Shown here piece after piece: positions 10,103-19,518 of a stretch of 64,000 nt of DNA. A program made the position numbers and the translations under genes. The notes under the pieces are model-generated. The model saw nothing but the letters and a program-made list of their open reading frames with translations, was not told where the DNA came from and did not search any database. How positions within the stretch are numbered: the stretch's first letter is position 1; each line of letters begins with the position of its first letter. The DNA is from Thermococcus litoralis DSM 5473 (GTDB taxonomy: Archaea > Methanobacteriota_B > Thermococci > Thermococcales > Thermococcaceae). The DNA lies in contig NC_022084.1 of the NCBI RefSeq assembly GCF_000246985.2, forward strand, positions 2,009,224 through 2,073,223. The letters are read 5' to 3'.

Positions 10103-10621
10103 ATGAAGAAGCTAGTTGGGAATGTTATGCTCACAGCCGGTTTAATCACAGGAGCTATAGCTTCCGCCAGAAATCCACCACTCTGGTTTGCAGTTGGTGG
10201 GGCATTATTTATCATGGGTGCTGGGATAGTCCTTAGAAGACAGGGAGAGAAGGAAGAACTTCACAGAAACATTACTAAAGGAGAAGGAGGAGAAGTAGAG
10301 CTTAAGAAGATTTTAGAAAACGCACTTACAGAGATAGAAACAGTGATTAAGGAGAAAGAGACAGACCTCGAAAAAGCCAGGAAGAGACTAGGAAAAGTGC
10401 TAGAGACGTTGGAAACATTTGCGGAAAAAGCCCAGCCGCTTAGGATAAAAGGAATCAAATTCTATGGAGAAATCATGACAAGTTTTAGCAAAGCCGAAAG
10501 ACATCTAAACAGAGCCTGGAGTGCCTATGCAGATGGATACATTAGGGAAGGAGATACCTACTTAGAGTCTGGATATGCCCAGCTGAGGGAGACTTCAAAA
10601 CTCTTAAAATCCAAGAGCTGA
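10103..10621 (+). CDS. Membrane-anchored coiled-coil protein, unknown
   Basis: A 172-residue protein with two N-terminal hydrophobic helices (GNVMLTAGLITGAIAS and LWFAVGGALFIMGAGIVL), then a long charged helical region likely to form a coiled coil in the cytoplasm. The start is the ATG at 10103 after GAGGTGATGAAC; ATG 10097 is the alternative. It follows the OPT transporter gene by 11 bp and may be an accessory subunit or an unrelated partner. The family was not recognised. Confidence 0.7.
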   Translation: MKKLVGNVMLTAGLITGAIASARNPPLWFAVGGALFIMGAGIVLRRQGEKEELHRNITKGEGGEVELKKILENALTEIETVIKEKETDLEKARKRLGKVLETLETFAEKAQPLRIKGIKFYGEIMTSFSKAERHLNRAWSAYADGYIREGDTYLESGYAQLRETSKLLKSKS

Positions 10622-10695
10622 CTTTTCTTTTTTCTTTATTAAATCGATGAGAAAAGATAAATACTCAAGAAGCTAAGATAAGTTTGGTGAATGAT

Positions 10696-11080
10696 ATGAA
10701 AAGACTCTTTAGTATGATTTTGGTTATTCTTGTAGCTGTCAGTACTTCTGCTTGTGTTTCAAAAGAGAGCTCTACACAGTCTACAACACAAGCCTCTACT
10801 CCTCCTGCAAGCGAAAGCTCTAATAGTTTTACTTGTAACGTTTACTTTCACAAAGGAGGAACGAGCAAGCATTAATTCTGTGCAGAAAGTTATAATGATC
10901 CAAGGAACGGGAAAATTGTGGCTCCAAAATAACTTGCCCACAAAAGGGGAAATAGAGATAACAAGAACAACAAGCTATGAAGGCTTAGAAGAAAGCACTA
11001 CAACATCAAATGCTAGGATAGAGTTTGAAATAGCCTACACTTACCAGCCTCCAGAGTGGGTTGCTGAGGTTACTGGATGA
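10696..11080 (+). pseudogene. Broken lipoprotein gene of the 11154/11720 family
   Basis: The ATG at 10696 (after GGTGAATGAT) opens a good lipoprotein signal, MKRLFSMILVILVAVSTSAC, but that frame stops at 10875. A second frame, open to 11080, encodes GTGKLWLQNNLP and ends TYQPPEWVAEVTG. This matches the C-terminus of the intact paralogue at 11720-12427 (STGELWVNGTLP; YLTPEWIKK). The locus therefore looks like a family member that lost much of its middle and suffered a frameshift near 10855-10870. A single-base sequencing error would give a short 128-residue lipoprotein instead. Confidence 0.6.
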
Positions 11081-11153
11081 TTTTTAAATTTTCCAATTTT
11101 TCTACCGAAAAATATATATATCTTTAAATGCGTAACACATTTCGGTGAGATAT

Positions 11154-11723
11154 TTGAAAAAACCTCTGGCTGTACCCTTAATCCTCTTTGTAGTAGTGAG
11201 CTCTTCTGCATGTATGCAAAAGGAACCGACGCCGGAGGTGATTATTAAGGAAATCGAAGACGTTGATAAGTATATGTACTCAGTGGATTATGTCGTTATA
11301 AGTAACTTCAGCAACACCACAATCCATTCTCGGGGTGGCTTTAACTATGACAGAGAGGAGGCATTCTGGGAACTAATTACAATTCAGAGCAACAATGAAG
11401 TTTCTTACTTAAATTGGACTCTTCTCGGAGATTTTATGTACTTTTCCTTTGCGATAGAAAGGAACAATAAAATAGTGCAAAGTAGCGAAGCAAACATGAC
11501 AATTCAAGAGTACTTTGAAAAGCTGAAAAAAGGTCCGACATACATAAAAAGTCCGGAAGAATTAAAATATGAGATATTAAAAGGTCCAAACCTTGCGAGA
11601 AACCCCCTCTATTCAATCCGAGACATGCTTCAGAATGCGACTAACTTTGAAATTGCAGAAGGAGATGGAGTTTACCTAGTCACCTACAAAAGACCTGAAT
11701 GGATCAAAAAGGTGATTGAATGA
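11154..11723 (+). CDS. Lipoprotein, Thermococcales-type paralogue 2
   Basis: A 189-residue secreted lipoprotein: positive N-terminus, hydrophobic core and lipobox SSSAC. A mixed alpha/beta domain follows, with N-glycosylation sequons, ending YLVTYKRPEWIKKVIE. The C-terminal PEWIKK motif is shared with the next gene. The start is probably the TTG at 11154, spaced from GGTGA exactly like neighbouring starts; a GTG at 11145 in frame is the alternative. A strong TATA-like AATATATATA lies at 11111-11120. The overall build recalls LolA/LppX-like lipid-binding lipoproteins, but this is an inference. It overlaps the next gene by ATGA. Confidence 0.65.
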   Translation: MKKPLAVPLILFVVVSSSACMQKEPTPEVIIKEIEDVDKYMYSVDYVVISNFSNTTIHSRGGFNYDREEAFWELITIQSNNEVSYLNWTLLGDFMYFSFAIERNNKIVQSSEANMTIQEYFEKLKKGPTYIKSPEELKYEILKGPNLARNPLYSIRDMLQNATNFEIAEGDGVYLVTYKRPEWIKKVIE

Positions 11724-12427
11724 AGAAACTAATTTTTCCTTTACTTCTTGTTTTCTTCTTTTCCGGATGCCTTTTCTATGAAAGAGCTCCCACAACAGAT
11801 GAAATAGTCGAAGCGATTAAAAAAGTTGGAGAATATCAATATCAAGCTCATATCTCAGAGATTGAAGATTCCAGGTTAATGTTTATCCAAAATATAACCG
11901 GAGGCATGAGCTTAGAGAGGAACGAAGGCTTTGAGGAGTGGAAAACCTACAGCCCAAACGGAGAGTTAAGAGAGATTTACAGAGTTGCTGTATTTGATGG
12001 AAAATACCACAGTTATAGATTTAGACGGGATGAAGAGGGAGTGCTTGAAAACGTAACTGAAGAGTATCCCCTCGAAGAGCTTGTATCTACAGAGAACACG
12101 ACATCTTTCCTTAAGGACTACTTTGGCTGGCCACTCATGACCTTATCGGTTTTTCTTAAAAACGGGACCGCTGAATTTGTTGGAAGGAAGGATGAGCTCT
12201 ACGTTTTTACCATCAGATACAACAGAAAAGAGGAAGACAAAGACTACGTTTACATCTGGAACTCTACCGGAGAGCTGTGGGTAAATGGCACCCTTCCAGT
12301 GAGGTTCCTCGTTAATATAACCACTACCACAATAGAAAGCAACTCAAATAGAACGAAAACAGCAATTTCCTTAGTTGAGTTGAGCCTTTCCTATTCTTAT
12401 TTAACTCCAGAATGGATTAAAAAATGA
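11720..12427 (+). CDS. Lipoprotein, Thermococcales-type paralogue 3
   Basis: A 235-residue lipoprotein with the lipobox FFSGC and a conserved start to the mature part (TTDEIVEAIKKVGEYQYQAH) that parallels the upstream gene (TPEVIIKEIEDVDKYMYSVD). Several NxT/NxS sequons fit an extracellular, glycosylated protein. It ends LTPEWIKK. The ATG overlaps the stop of the preceding gene (ATGA), so the two are translationally coupled. Function unknown; the family has three copies in tandem here, the first degenerate. Confidence 0.75.
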   Translation: MKKLIFPLLLVFFFSGCLFYERAPTTDEIVEAIKKVGEYQYQAHISEIEDSRLMFIQNITGGMSLERNEGFEEWKTYSPNGELREIYRVAVFDGKYHSYRFRRDEEGVLENVTEEYPLEELVSTENTTSFLKDYFGWPLMTLSVFLKNGTAEFVGRKDELYVFTIRYNRKEEDKDYVYIWNSTGELWVNGTLPVRFLVNITTTTIESNSNRTKTAISLVELSLSYSYLTPEWIKK

Positions 12428-12432
12428 AGAGA

Positions 12433-12795
12433 TCAAGCTGAATCGACTTCTCTGGTTGCGACTACTTTCATGTCCAAATTTAGAGGTTTCTCTAAGATTA
12501 CTTGACCAACCTCTACAGGTGCTTTAACCTCAATCTTTGCAAGCAGTTTCATAAGCTCGGGTATCTTGTCTTTGGGAACTGGCTTGTCGGTCTTAACACT
12601 CACCGTGGGCAGCTTGCCATCTTTAACCTTTATTACACTCATTACAACCCTTTTTGGGCTTATGACCTCTTCAATTGCCCACTCTTTTCCCCTGGGGCAT
12701 TTGTGACCGCTTACTTCTTTAACTCTACCATTTTCGACTTCCACTTCAACTGTGCATCCCATGGGGCATACTATGCAGGTGAGCTTATACCTCAC
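12433..12795 (-). CDS. DUF1667 protein, small Cys-rich partner of the GlpA dehydrogenase
   Basis: A 120-residue protein with CIVCPMGCTVEVEVENG at the N-terminus and GHKCPRGKEWAIEEV near residue 31: four cysteines that could bind a metal or iron-sulfur cluster. This matches DUF1667, which in Thermococcales and Thermotogales sits next to an FAD oxidoreductase and a GlpA-like dehydrogenase, as here. Its first 11 bases overlap the end of the upstream oxidoreductase gene. A role in electron transfer from glycerol-3-phosphate is inferred from context. Confidence 0.85.
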   Translation of the reverse strand: MRYKLTCIVCPMGCTVEVEVENGRVKEVSGHKCPRGKEWAIEEVISPKRVVMSVIKVKDGKLPTVSVKTDKPVPKDKIPELMKLLAKIEVKAPVEVGQVILEKPLNLDMKVVATREVDSA

Positions 12796-14029
12796 CCTTC
12801 TCCACCTCCATGGTTATCTCTTTCCCGGCTTTTTGTATTTCCTCGGCTTTGAGCTTTATTCTGAGCATCTCGGAGGGTTTAACCACCGGAAGTCTTAGTT
12901 CCTTTCTGATTTCTGGAAAAGTTACTCTAACGTTTTCCATTGGTCTGGAGACCCTCGCATAAATATAAACGTCCCTCTCCCCGCTTATGTAATGTGGAGC
13001 CAAAATTCTGACATTTGAGCCTCTTTTCAGCTTTATCCACTTTCTTGAGGGAATTCCTTGGTTTTCGATGAACTCCTTGGCACCTAAAGCTGCCAGCTCC
13101 CCTTGTTCCGCTACGTAATCCACGAGGTCGTTTATCAAGAGGGCATTTCCCGCCACAAATATTCCCGGGATGGTGGTTTCTAGGAGTTCATTAACTATAG
13201 GTCCTCCGTTTAGGGGGTCTATTTGAGCCCCTATCTTTTTGAGAAGCTTCACGTTTGGTATTAGCCCTGCTGAAATAAGCAGTGTATCACATTCGATCCA
13301 GAATCCACTCCCTGAGATTTCTTTCAGGTTTTCATCGACTTTAACTACTTTTACTTTCTCCACTCTTTTCCTTCCTCTAACTTCCACGACCTTGTGACTC
13401 AAGTAAAGAGGAATTTCAAAGTCTCTGAGAATCATAACGTTCCTTGCAAGACCGCCGGGGTAGGGCATGAGCTCAATGACCGCCTTTACTTTTGCTCCTT
13501 CTAAGGCAAAGCGGCGCGCCATTATTAAGCCAACGTCACCAGAGCCAACTATAACCACTTCTTTTCCGGGCATTACACCATAAATGTCCATTAAAGTTTG
13601 AGCCTCTCCAGCCGTATAAATGCCTGCAACTCTATCTCCCACAATGCCTATCTCGAAAGCGTGCCTTTCCCTTGCCCCGGCAGCATAAATTATTGTCTTC
13701 CCCCACACCTCCTTCACGCCTTCCGGAGAAGAAAAGACAACCTTCTTCTCCAAGTCGGAGTAGTTCTCAATCTCAAGAACGTATGCATTGGTATAGTGCT
13801 CTATGTTCAGTTCGTTTATCTCTCTGATAAACCTATGTGCAAATTCCGGCCCGGTAAGTTCCTCTTTGAAGTAGTGCAATCCAAATCCGGGGTGTATGCA
13901 TTGAGGCAAAATACCTCCCAAGAATTCATTTTCATCTAACAGAAGAACTTTTAGGCCGAGCTTCTTTGCCTTAACTGCAGCGGCTAAACCCGCTGGACCT
14001 CCACCAATAATTATGGTGTCATAGATCAC
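12785..14029 (-). CDS. FAD-dependent pyridine nucleotide oxidoreductase of the glycerol-3-phosphate dehydrogenase cluster
   Basis: A 414-residue flavoprotein. The N-terminal FAD fingerprint is TIIIGGGPAGLAAAVKAKK, a second dinucleotide-binding motif is VVIVGSGDVGLIMARR near residue 155, and GIFVAGNALLINDLVDYV is the C-terminal FAD motif. It lies between glpA (4-bp overlap) and the DUF1667 gene (11-bp overlap). In such trios it is thought to be the electron-accepting subunit, passing electrons from glycerol-3-phosphate oxidation to NAD(P) or another carrier. The precise acceptor cannot be read from sequence. Confidence 0.85.
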   Translation of the reverse strand: MIYDTIIIGGGPAGLAAAVKAKKLGLKVLLLDENEFLGGILPQCIHPGFGLHYFKEELTGPEFAHRFIREINELNIEHYTNAYVLEIENYSDLEKKVVFSSPEGVKEVWGKTIIYAAGARERHAFEIGIVGDRVAGIYTAGEAQTLMDIYGVMPGKEVVIVGSGDVGLIMARRFALEGAKVKAVIELMPYPGGLARNVMILRDFEIPLYLSHKVVEVRGRKRVEKVKVVKVDENLKEISGSGFWIECDTLLISAGLIPNVKLLKKIGAQIDPLNGGPIVNELLETTIPGIFVAGNALLINDLVDYVAEQGELAALGAKEFIENQGIPSRKWIKLKRGSNVRILAPHYISGERDVYIYARVSRPMENVRVTFPEIRKELRLPVVKPSEMLRIKLKAEEIQKAGKEITMEVEKGEV

Positions 14030-15516
14030 TCTACTTCACCCCTAAGGAGAACCTTTACATCTCCAATACCAATTTCGCTTCCCTTTCCTTTGAGGGTCAC
14101 GTTCCAAAGGTCTACTCCATATTCTCTCGCTAGTATTCTGGCTATTCTTACCCTGCAGAAGCTTCCCTGACATGTCCCGCTTGTGGCTTTTGTCCTTACT
14201 TTGATTGAGTCGATGCTGGGAGTTTTGACGCCTATGAACTTCATCCTTTCGATGGCCTCAAGGATGTCTCCTTCGCTGACATGGTTGCATCTACACACTA
14301 TCTTTCCGTAGGAGGGGTTCTCCTTTACCAGCTCGTTCGCCTTCTCCGGCTGGAGCATGAAGAAGTGCGTTATCTTCTTCCTGTACGGGTTCCACTTCCC
14401 CTTTTCCACGAGATTAATTCCGAGGTCACGCCGGATGATCTCCACAACCTCGTACGCTATGGCCGGAGCGCTCGTTAAACCTGGAGAGCGAATGCCAGCA
14501 ACGTTGATAAATCCCCAAACTTCCTTTTCCGCCCTTATGATGAAGTCCCCTCCTGTAGGTTCAGGCCTCAATCCGGCAAATGTCCTTATTACCTTGCTCC
14601 TTGGAGGCAAGTTCGGCCAGAGCTCCTTGGCTTTCTTCCAGACCTCTTCGAGTCCCTCCCTAGTTGTTGCTAGGTTTTCCTTCTCTTCTTTTGGCAAATC
14701 TTGAGCATTCGGCCCTATCATCAGATGACCGCTTATCTCCGTGGTAACAACTACACCCTTGCTCTTTGGCGTTGGTGTGGGGAAGAGAACCCTTCTTGGG
14801 CCGGGTATGTCTTCATCAAAAATCCAGTATTCGCCTTTTCTTGGGTGAATCTCAAAGTCATTCACTCCTACCATTCTGGAGATCTCATCCGCATACAGCC
14901 CTGCGGCATTTATGATTATATCCGCCTCAATGAAGCCGTTGTTAGTTTCAACGCCTTTCACTTCTCCTCCTTCAACTTTTATCCCTCTAACCTCTGTTTC
15001 CAGGTGAAGCTTCACTCCATTTGCCACGGCATTCTCTACTATTGCAATAACCGCTGGTATTGGGCCTATCTGACCAACTATAGGAACCCAAAGCCCACCA
15101 AGAGCCTCTGGATTCAGGTTAGGCTCCAGATGGAAAAGCTCTTCTTTGTCTACAATTATCATCTCAGGAACTCCGTTTTTTCTCCCCCTCTCTAAGAGCC
15201 CCTCAAGTTCCTTGAAGTCTTCATCCCTTAGGGCAACTATCAGTGCACCATTCCAGATGTGAGGAATCTCAAGTTCTTTTACCCACTCATGCCAGAGGCG
15301 GTTACCCTTTATGCAAAGCTTTGCCCTCATGGGATATTTCTCTGGGTCATCATCGTAGCCACCGTGTATCAAAGCGGTGTTTGCTTTGCTCACGCCCCAT
15401 CCTACGTCGGCGTTCTTCTCTATTAGATGAACTTCCAGGTTCTCATATTTGCTCAAGACGCGCGCTATACTCGCACCACTTATTCCAGCACCTATTATGG
15501 CAACTCTGGTCTTCAT
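14026..15516 (-). CDS. glpA: Anaerobic glycerol-3-phosphate dehydrogenase, GlpA-like
   Basis: A 496-residue FAD enzyme that would oxidise sn-glycerol-3-phosphate to DHAP. The N-terminus has VAIIGAGISGASIARVLSKY (FAD binding) and NTALIHGGYDDDP. The C-terminus holds a BFD-like [2Fe-2S] domain with IVCRCNHVSEGDI and TSGTCQGSFCRVRI, giving the CxC and CxxxxC pairs. It is the first gene of an overlapping three-gene operon on the minus strand, and the glycerol kinase gene lies 156 bp upstream. The ATG at 15516 follows GGGGGATGAAGT. Confidence 0.9.
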   Translation of the reverse strand: MKTRVAIIGAGISGASIARVLSKYENLEVHLIEKNADVGWGVSKANTALIHGGYDDDPEKYPMRAKLCIKGNRLWHEWVKELEIPHIWNGALIVALRDEDFKELEGLLERGRKNGVPEMIIVDKEELFHLEPNLNPEALGGLWVPIVGQIGPIPAVIAIVENAVANGVKLHLETEVRGIKVEGGEVKGVETNNGFIEADIIINAAGLYADEISRMVGVNDFEIHPRKGEYWIFDEDIPGPRRVLFPTPTPKSKGVVVTTEISGHLMIGPNAQDLPKEEKENLATTREGLEEVWKKAKELWPNLPPRSKVIRTFAGLRPEPTGGDFIIRAEKEVWGFINVAGIRSPGLTSAPAIAYEVVEIIRRDLGINLVEKGKWNPYRKKITHFFMLQPEKANELVKENPSYGKIVCRCNHVSEGDILEAIERMKFIGVKTPSIDSIKVRTKATSGTCQGSFCRVRIARILAREYGVDLWNVTLKGKGSEIGIGDVKVLLRGEVE

Positions 15517-15672
15517 ACTTCATCCCCCAATTTAGCTTAGGATAAGAATTTCACCATTTTAAAGCTTTCTCTGAGCTTTAGTCCAACTCAACGAAAAGGA
15601 AAGAACAGCTTTGGACATAAAAAGAGAGAACATGGATGAACATTGAATTAGTGGACATTTGTGATGAATAGC

Positions 15673-17161
15673 TTACTGAGTTTCAACAATCCTTGCCCAT
15701 CCAAGTGCCCTCCTCACTGCCTCTTTCCAGCCCCTGTAGAGTTTCTCTCTTGTTTCTTTATCCATCTTTGGCTCAAAGACTTTTTCAGCCCTCCAGAGTT
15801 CCTTTATCTCCTCAAGGTCTTTCCAATAATCAACTGCCAAGCCGGCGAGATATGCGGCTCCTAGTGCGGTGGTCTCCTTTACTACCGGCCTTATGACATT
15901 TTTATTGAGAATATCTGCTTGGAACTGCATGAGAAAGTTGTTGGATGTAGCTCCTCCATCAACACGAAGCTCTTTAATCTGGACAAGCTTTTCCATTTCC
16001 TCGATAACGTCTCTCGTAAGATAAGCAATAGCTTCAAGAGTAGCTCTCGCTAAGTGTTCTCTCCCGGTACCGCGGGTTATGCCTATTATTACACCCCTTG
16101 CAAACTGATCCCAGTAAGGCGCTCCAAGACCAACAAAGGCCGGGACAAAGTAAACCCCCTCGTTGCTCTCGAGCTGTGTGGCGAGTTCCTCTGTCTCGGA
16201 GGCGTGATTTATGATTTTTATCCCATCCCTGAGCCACTGCACCGCTGCTCCTGTCACAAAGATGCTGCCCTCAAGAGCGTAGCTCACCTTTCCATTGAGA
16301 CCCCAAGCAACAGTTGTGAGTAGATTGTCCGAGTAGAGCACCATTTTTCCAGTGTTCACCAGTATGAAGTTGCCCGTCCCATATGTTGCCTTGACCATTC
16401 CGGCTTCAAAGGCAGCTTGGCCAAATAAAGCGGCTTGCTGATCTCCGGCATCTCCACTCACGGGAATCTCAGCGCCGAGGAGCTCCTTCTTTGTGTAACC
16501 GTAAACTTCACTAGACTCCCTAACCTCGGGTAAAACGCTCTCGGGAATGTCAAAGAGCTCAAGGAGTTCATCGTCCCAGTCAAGCTTCTTAATGTTGAAG
16601 AGCATCGTCCTTGAGGCATTGGAATAGTCCGTAACGTGCTCTCCTGTGAGACGGTAGATGAGGAAGGTATCGACCGTTCCGAACATCACTTCGCCTCTCT
16701 CGGCCTTCTCCCTTAAACCTGGAACGTTGTCAAGGAGCCACTTAAGCTTCGAGGCAGAAAAGTAGGCATCGGGAACGAGGCAGGTCTTCTCCTTTATCAT
16801 CGTCCCGTATTCGCGCTTTATCTCCTCCACCATTTCAGCGGTTCTTCTGCACTGCCAGACTATTGCGTTGTAGAGCGGTTTGCCATCTTTGTCCCATACA
16901 AGCGTCGTCTCGCGCTGGTTGGTAACTCCTATCGCCGCTATCTGATTCGGCTCTATTTTAGCGCTCTGAATTGCATCTTTTATCGCCCTGAGCTGGGCGT
17001 CCCATATCTCCTCGGGGTTGTGCTCGACCCATCCAGGCTTTGGATAGTGCTGGGGGGAACTCGTACTGGCCTATTCCGTGGATGTTGCTCTCCCTGTCGA
17101 AGATTATTGCCCTGGCGGAAGTCGTACCCTCATCGAGAGAAAGAACGAACTTTTCCACCAT
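15673..17161 (-). pseudogene. glpK: Glycerol kinase, interrupted by a one-base frameshift
   Basis: Glycerol kinase phosphorylates glycerol to glycerol-3-phosphate. The gene starts at the ATG at 17161 ([18 protein letters not shown], the phosphate-1 motif) and reads correctly to GQYEFPP. At a run of six G (17052-17057; C on the coding strand) the frame shifts, whereas the family sequence [11 protein letters not shown] needs only five. After the run the other frame encodes the rest through [13 protein letters not shown] and [13 protein letters not shown] to the stop at 15673. All other motifs look intact. Either a recent inactivation or a homopolymer sequencing error. Confidence 0.85.
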
Positions 17162-17254
17162 GCCTCACCTAAGGAGAATAGAGAGCATCGGGACTTATTA
17201 GGGTTTCCGCAACCGATGTTTTCTATGTGGAACAAGAGAAGAAGAAATTAAATC

Positions 17255-17286
<32 letters not shown>

Positions 17287-17360
17287 TATCATCAGAACCA
17301 CGAAAGAAAACTACAATTACGAACCATTCCAGCATTGGAGAGTAATGAGAGTTCATGCCG

Positions 17361-18044
17361 TCATACCTCTAAGAAAAACCTCCACATTAGATATACACCA
17401 GCAGAGATAAGGCCGAACACCGCAAGGAGGACTGAAAGCCCATGGAATTCCACAGGTGTGTATGGCAGACTAGTATCAACGTAAATATTCAGGTCAGCAA
17501 CGTTATTCATGTTCTTCTCAATCTCTTCGATTTTCCTCTTATTGCTCTCAAGGACATTGAGAAGGATTTCCTGGCTCTCCGGGTTGAGATCGTTGATGTG
17601 TTCGAGAATTATCTCATTCTCTTTCTGAAGCTCCAAAACCTTCTCCAAGCATGCTTTAGAATTGTTGAAGTAAGAAACCACCCATCCATTCTCCCTGCAC
17701 ATCCGCTCAAACCTTTTTATATCCCCAAGCCTAAGGTTTCCATACATGTTGACGTACCTTTGATCAATTCGGTCTGATCTAACTGAGATGTTCAGCTTAG
17801 TAAGGACGTTAATTAGTCTTACAGCCTCTTCGCGCCTTGTTACTGTGACATATACATGGACCACGTGGCAGTGCCCTCCTCCCGATACATCGCTGTCACC
17901 GAACTTTTCGAGTTCATCCATAGCCAGGAGTTGCTCACGTGCGAGGAAAGCCTCCCTGGAGTAAACACCGAGGAATATCGAACCGAGAAGTATGAAAAAT
18001 ATAAATGGAACCATCGCAAGGATTAAGGCCTTCTTTCCTTCCAT
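17361..18044 (-). CDS. Two-ended membrane protein with periplasmic-side coiled coil (DUF4349-like)
   Basis: A 227-residue protein with an N-terminal membrane helix (LILAMVPFIFFILLGSIFLG), an external domain of about 150 residues, and a C-terminal membrane helix (LSVLLAVFGLISAGVYLMW). Between them is a predicted coiled coil (ESNKRKIEEIEKNMNNV) followed by a short strand. This order resembles DUF4349 proteins, though the match is by eye only. The ATG at 18044 has GGTGGTAAT before it and overlaps the end of the next gene upstream by 22 bp, so the two form an operon. Function unknown. Confidence 0.65.
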   Translation of the reverse strand: MEGKKALILAMVPFIFFILLGSIFLGVYSREAFLAREQLLAMDELEKFGDSDVSGGGHCHVVHVYVTVTRREEAVRLINVLTKLNISVRSDRIDQRYVNMYGNLRLGDIKRFERMCRENGWVVSYFNNSKACLEKVLELQKENEIILEHINDLNPESQEILLNVLESNKRKIEEIEKNMNNVADLNIYVDTSLPYTPVEFHGLSVLLAVFGLISAGVYLMWRFFLEV

Positions 18045-18697
18045 ATTACCACCACTCCCGCAATTCCCGTCAGAACGACTCCGAGCCACAGGATTGCCAT
18101 GATCGGCACGTTGCTGTTCCTTTTGCAGGAGTAGAGGATGATTACCTCCGCCCACGTCGCGTTTGATGTTCCCTCTTCTTCGGACGAGAGAAGAGACTTC
18201 ATGTCGAGTATGCGAGTACCGATAAACTCACGATCAGAAGTATCGGATATGACTTCATACAGCTCAATGTATGCCCTAAGGCTAGATTCCAGCTCCTTTC
18301 TGTTTAGGGTTTCAGATTTTAGTGTCGCTTTTCCCACAGGAATACAAGAGTCTGGGAGTACCTCAAGAAGGGAGGTTCCATTCGGGACTAAAACATACGT
18401 ATGACCGTATCCGTCCTCCAGTTCTATCCAACTGTGGGGAAATCCGTTGAGTGTATCCACAGTCCTGTTTAGTGCCCAATCATTTTCAATTCGACAAACA
18501 AACACCAGACGCTCACTGGGTATATGCAAAGGCTCGCTGATGTTCAGCTTTTCTAGCTCTTCACTAAACTCCTCGAAGTTAGGAAACACTGAAATTTCCG
18601 GAGGTGCTCCACACCTTGTAGGGGGTGTGATAGCCGCACCTACCATCAGAACAATCCCCAGCAGTGAAAGGATAATGAGTTTGTCCATGCGAATCAT
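18023..18697 (-). CDS. Membrane protein, unknown, paired with the gene at 17361
   Basis: A 224-residue protein with an N-terminal membrane helix (LIILSLLGIVLMVGAAI), an extracellular domain with two cysteines likely to pair, and a C-terminal helix (IMAILWLGVVLTGIAGVVVIW) with a short KERRP tail inside. The start is taken as ATG 18697: a TATA-like TTTTTAAAT lies about 25 bp upstream and no ribosome site is seen, which fits a leaderless message; ATG 18688 is the alternative. It overlaps the following gene, so the two probably act together. No family recognised. Confidence 0.6.
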   Translation of the reverse strand: MIRMDKLIILSLLGIVLMVGAAITPPTRCGAPPEISVFPNFEEFSEELEKLNISEPLHIPSERLVFVCRIENDWALNRTVDTLNGFPHSWIELEDGYGHTYVLVPNGTSLLEVLPDSCIPVGKATLKSETLNRKELESSLRAYIELYEVISDTSDREFIGTRILDMKSLLSSEEEGTSNATWAEVIILYSCKRNSNVPIMAILWLGVVLTGIAGVVVIWKERRP

Positions 18698-18730
18698 AGA
18701 TAGTGGTAAGAACAAAAATTTAAAAAGTTT

Positions 18731-19483
18731 TCACCTAAGTCCAAGTTTTCTTAAGTAATCAATCATCCTCACCACGTCGTTCGCTATGACCACTTCAAAG
18801 AGCCCCTTGAGCTTGGCGAGGTTGTCGTCCTTGTAGAAGAGAACGTCGTTTTCAGTCCACAGAACAACCTTCAGGCCCAGGGAGCGGATCCAGTGAAGGG
18901 CCTGGAGGGTCTTTTCAAGCCCTATGAGCGGTATCGCTTCCATGGGAACGTTCACCGACCAGAGGTTGAGCTCATCCTTGAGCTTCGGGATTAAAGGCAC
19001 CACTTCCTCGCGGTCTATGAGGAGGCCCATAGTAGTCTCATCGTCGTATTTTCTGTACTCGCGGAGGGCGTCTATATCAAATGATGACACCATCACCCGC
19101 TCAGGATTGTTCTCTGCTACGATTTTAGCAACCTCGCGGGCGGCGTCTCTGTCCTTCAGCTCAACGTTCACAAGCGCATTCCTCGGAATGACCTCAAAAA
19201 CCTCTTCAAGCGTCGGGATCCTCTCACCCTGCCCAACGTCCGCTTTCTTGAGCTCATCTAATGTCATTTCCTTCTGCTTCCCCCTTAGATTTGATGTCCT
19301 GTCTATGCTCTCGTCATGCATAACTATAACTCTGCCGTCTTTAGTTAGCCAAACATCGAGTTCTACTCCATCCGCTCCAGCTTTTATTGCTTCAACAAAC
19401 GCAAGTAGGCTGTTTTCTGGGTATTTACCTATTCCTCCCCTATGCCCAATAACCAATACTTTCTCGGTATCCCAGTGGGACAT
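18731..19483 (-). CDS. Glycerophosphodiester phosphodiesterase 1
   Basis: A 250-residue GDPD-family TIM-barrel enzyme that releases glycerol-3-phosphate from glycerophosphodiesters. Catalytic motifs: [18 protein letters not shown] (HR and the E of PEN), [12 protein letters not shown] (ExD) and [12 protein letters not shown] (HD). A second, distinct copy follows upstream on the same strand. The neighbourhood (glpA, glpK) suggests the product feeds glycerol-3-phosphate oxidation, or turnover of lipid head groups. Confidence 0.9.
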   Translation of the reverse strand: MSHWDTEKVLVIGHRGGIGKYPENSLLAFVEAIKAGADGVELDVWLTKDGRVIVMHDESIDRTSNLRGKQKEMTLDELKKADVGQGERIPTLEEVFEVIPRNALVNVELKDRDAAREVAKIVAENNPERVMVSSFDIDALREYRKYDDETTMGLLIDREEVVPLIPKLKDELNLWSVNVPMEAIPLIGLEKTLQALHWIRSLGLKVVLWTENDVLFYKDDNLAKLKGLFEVVIANDVVRMIDYLRKLGLR

Positions 19484-19518
19484 GTCTTATCGCCAAACCG
19501 GAGGTAATCTAATAGGAG

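Noticed and set aside
14701-15195. A 164-codon open frame antisense to glpA
   Set aside because: Shadow of a clear GlpA-like gene; no start signals.
15661-15679. C-box-like GTGATGA followed by CTGA
   Set aside because: No C'/D boxes at the right distance, and it overlaps the glpK stop.
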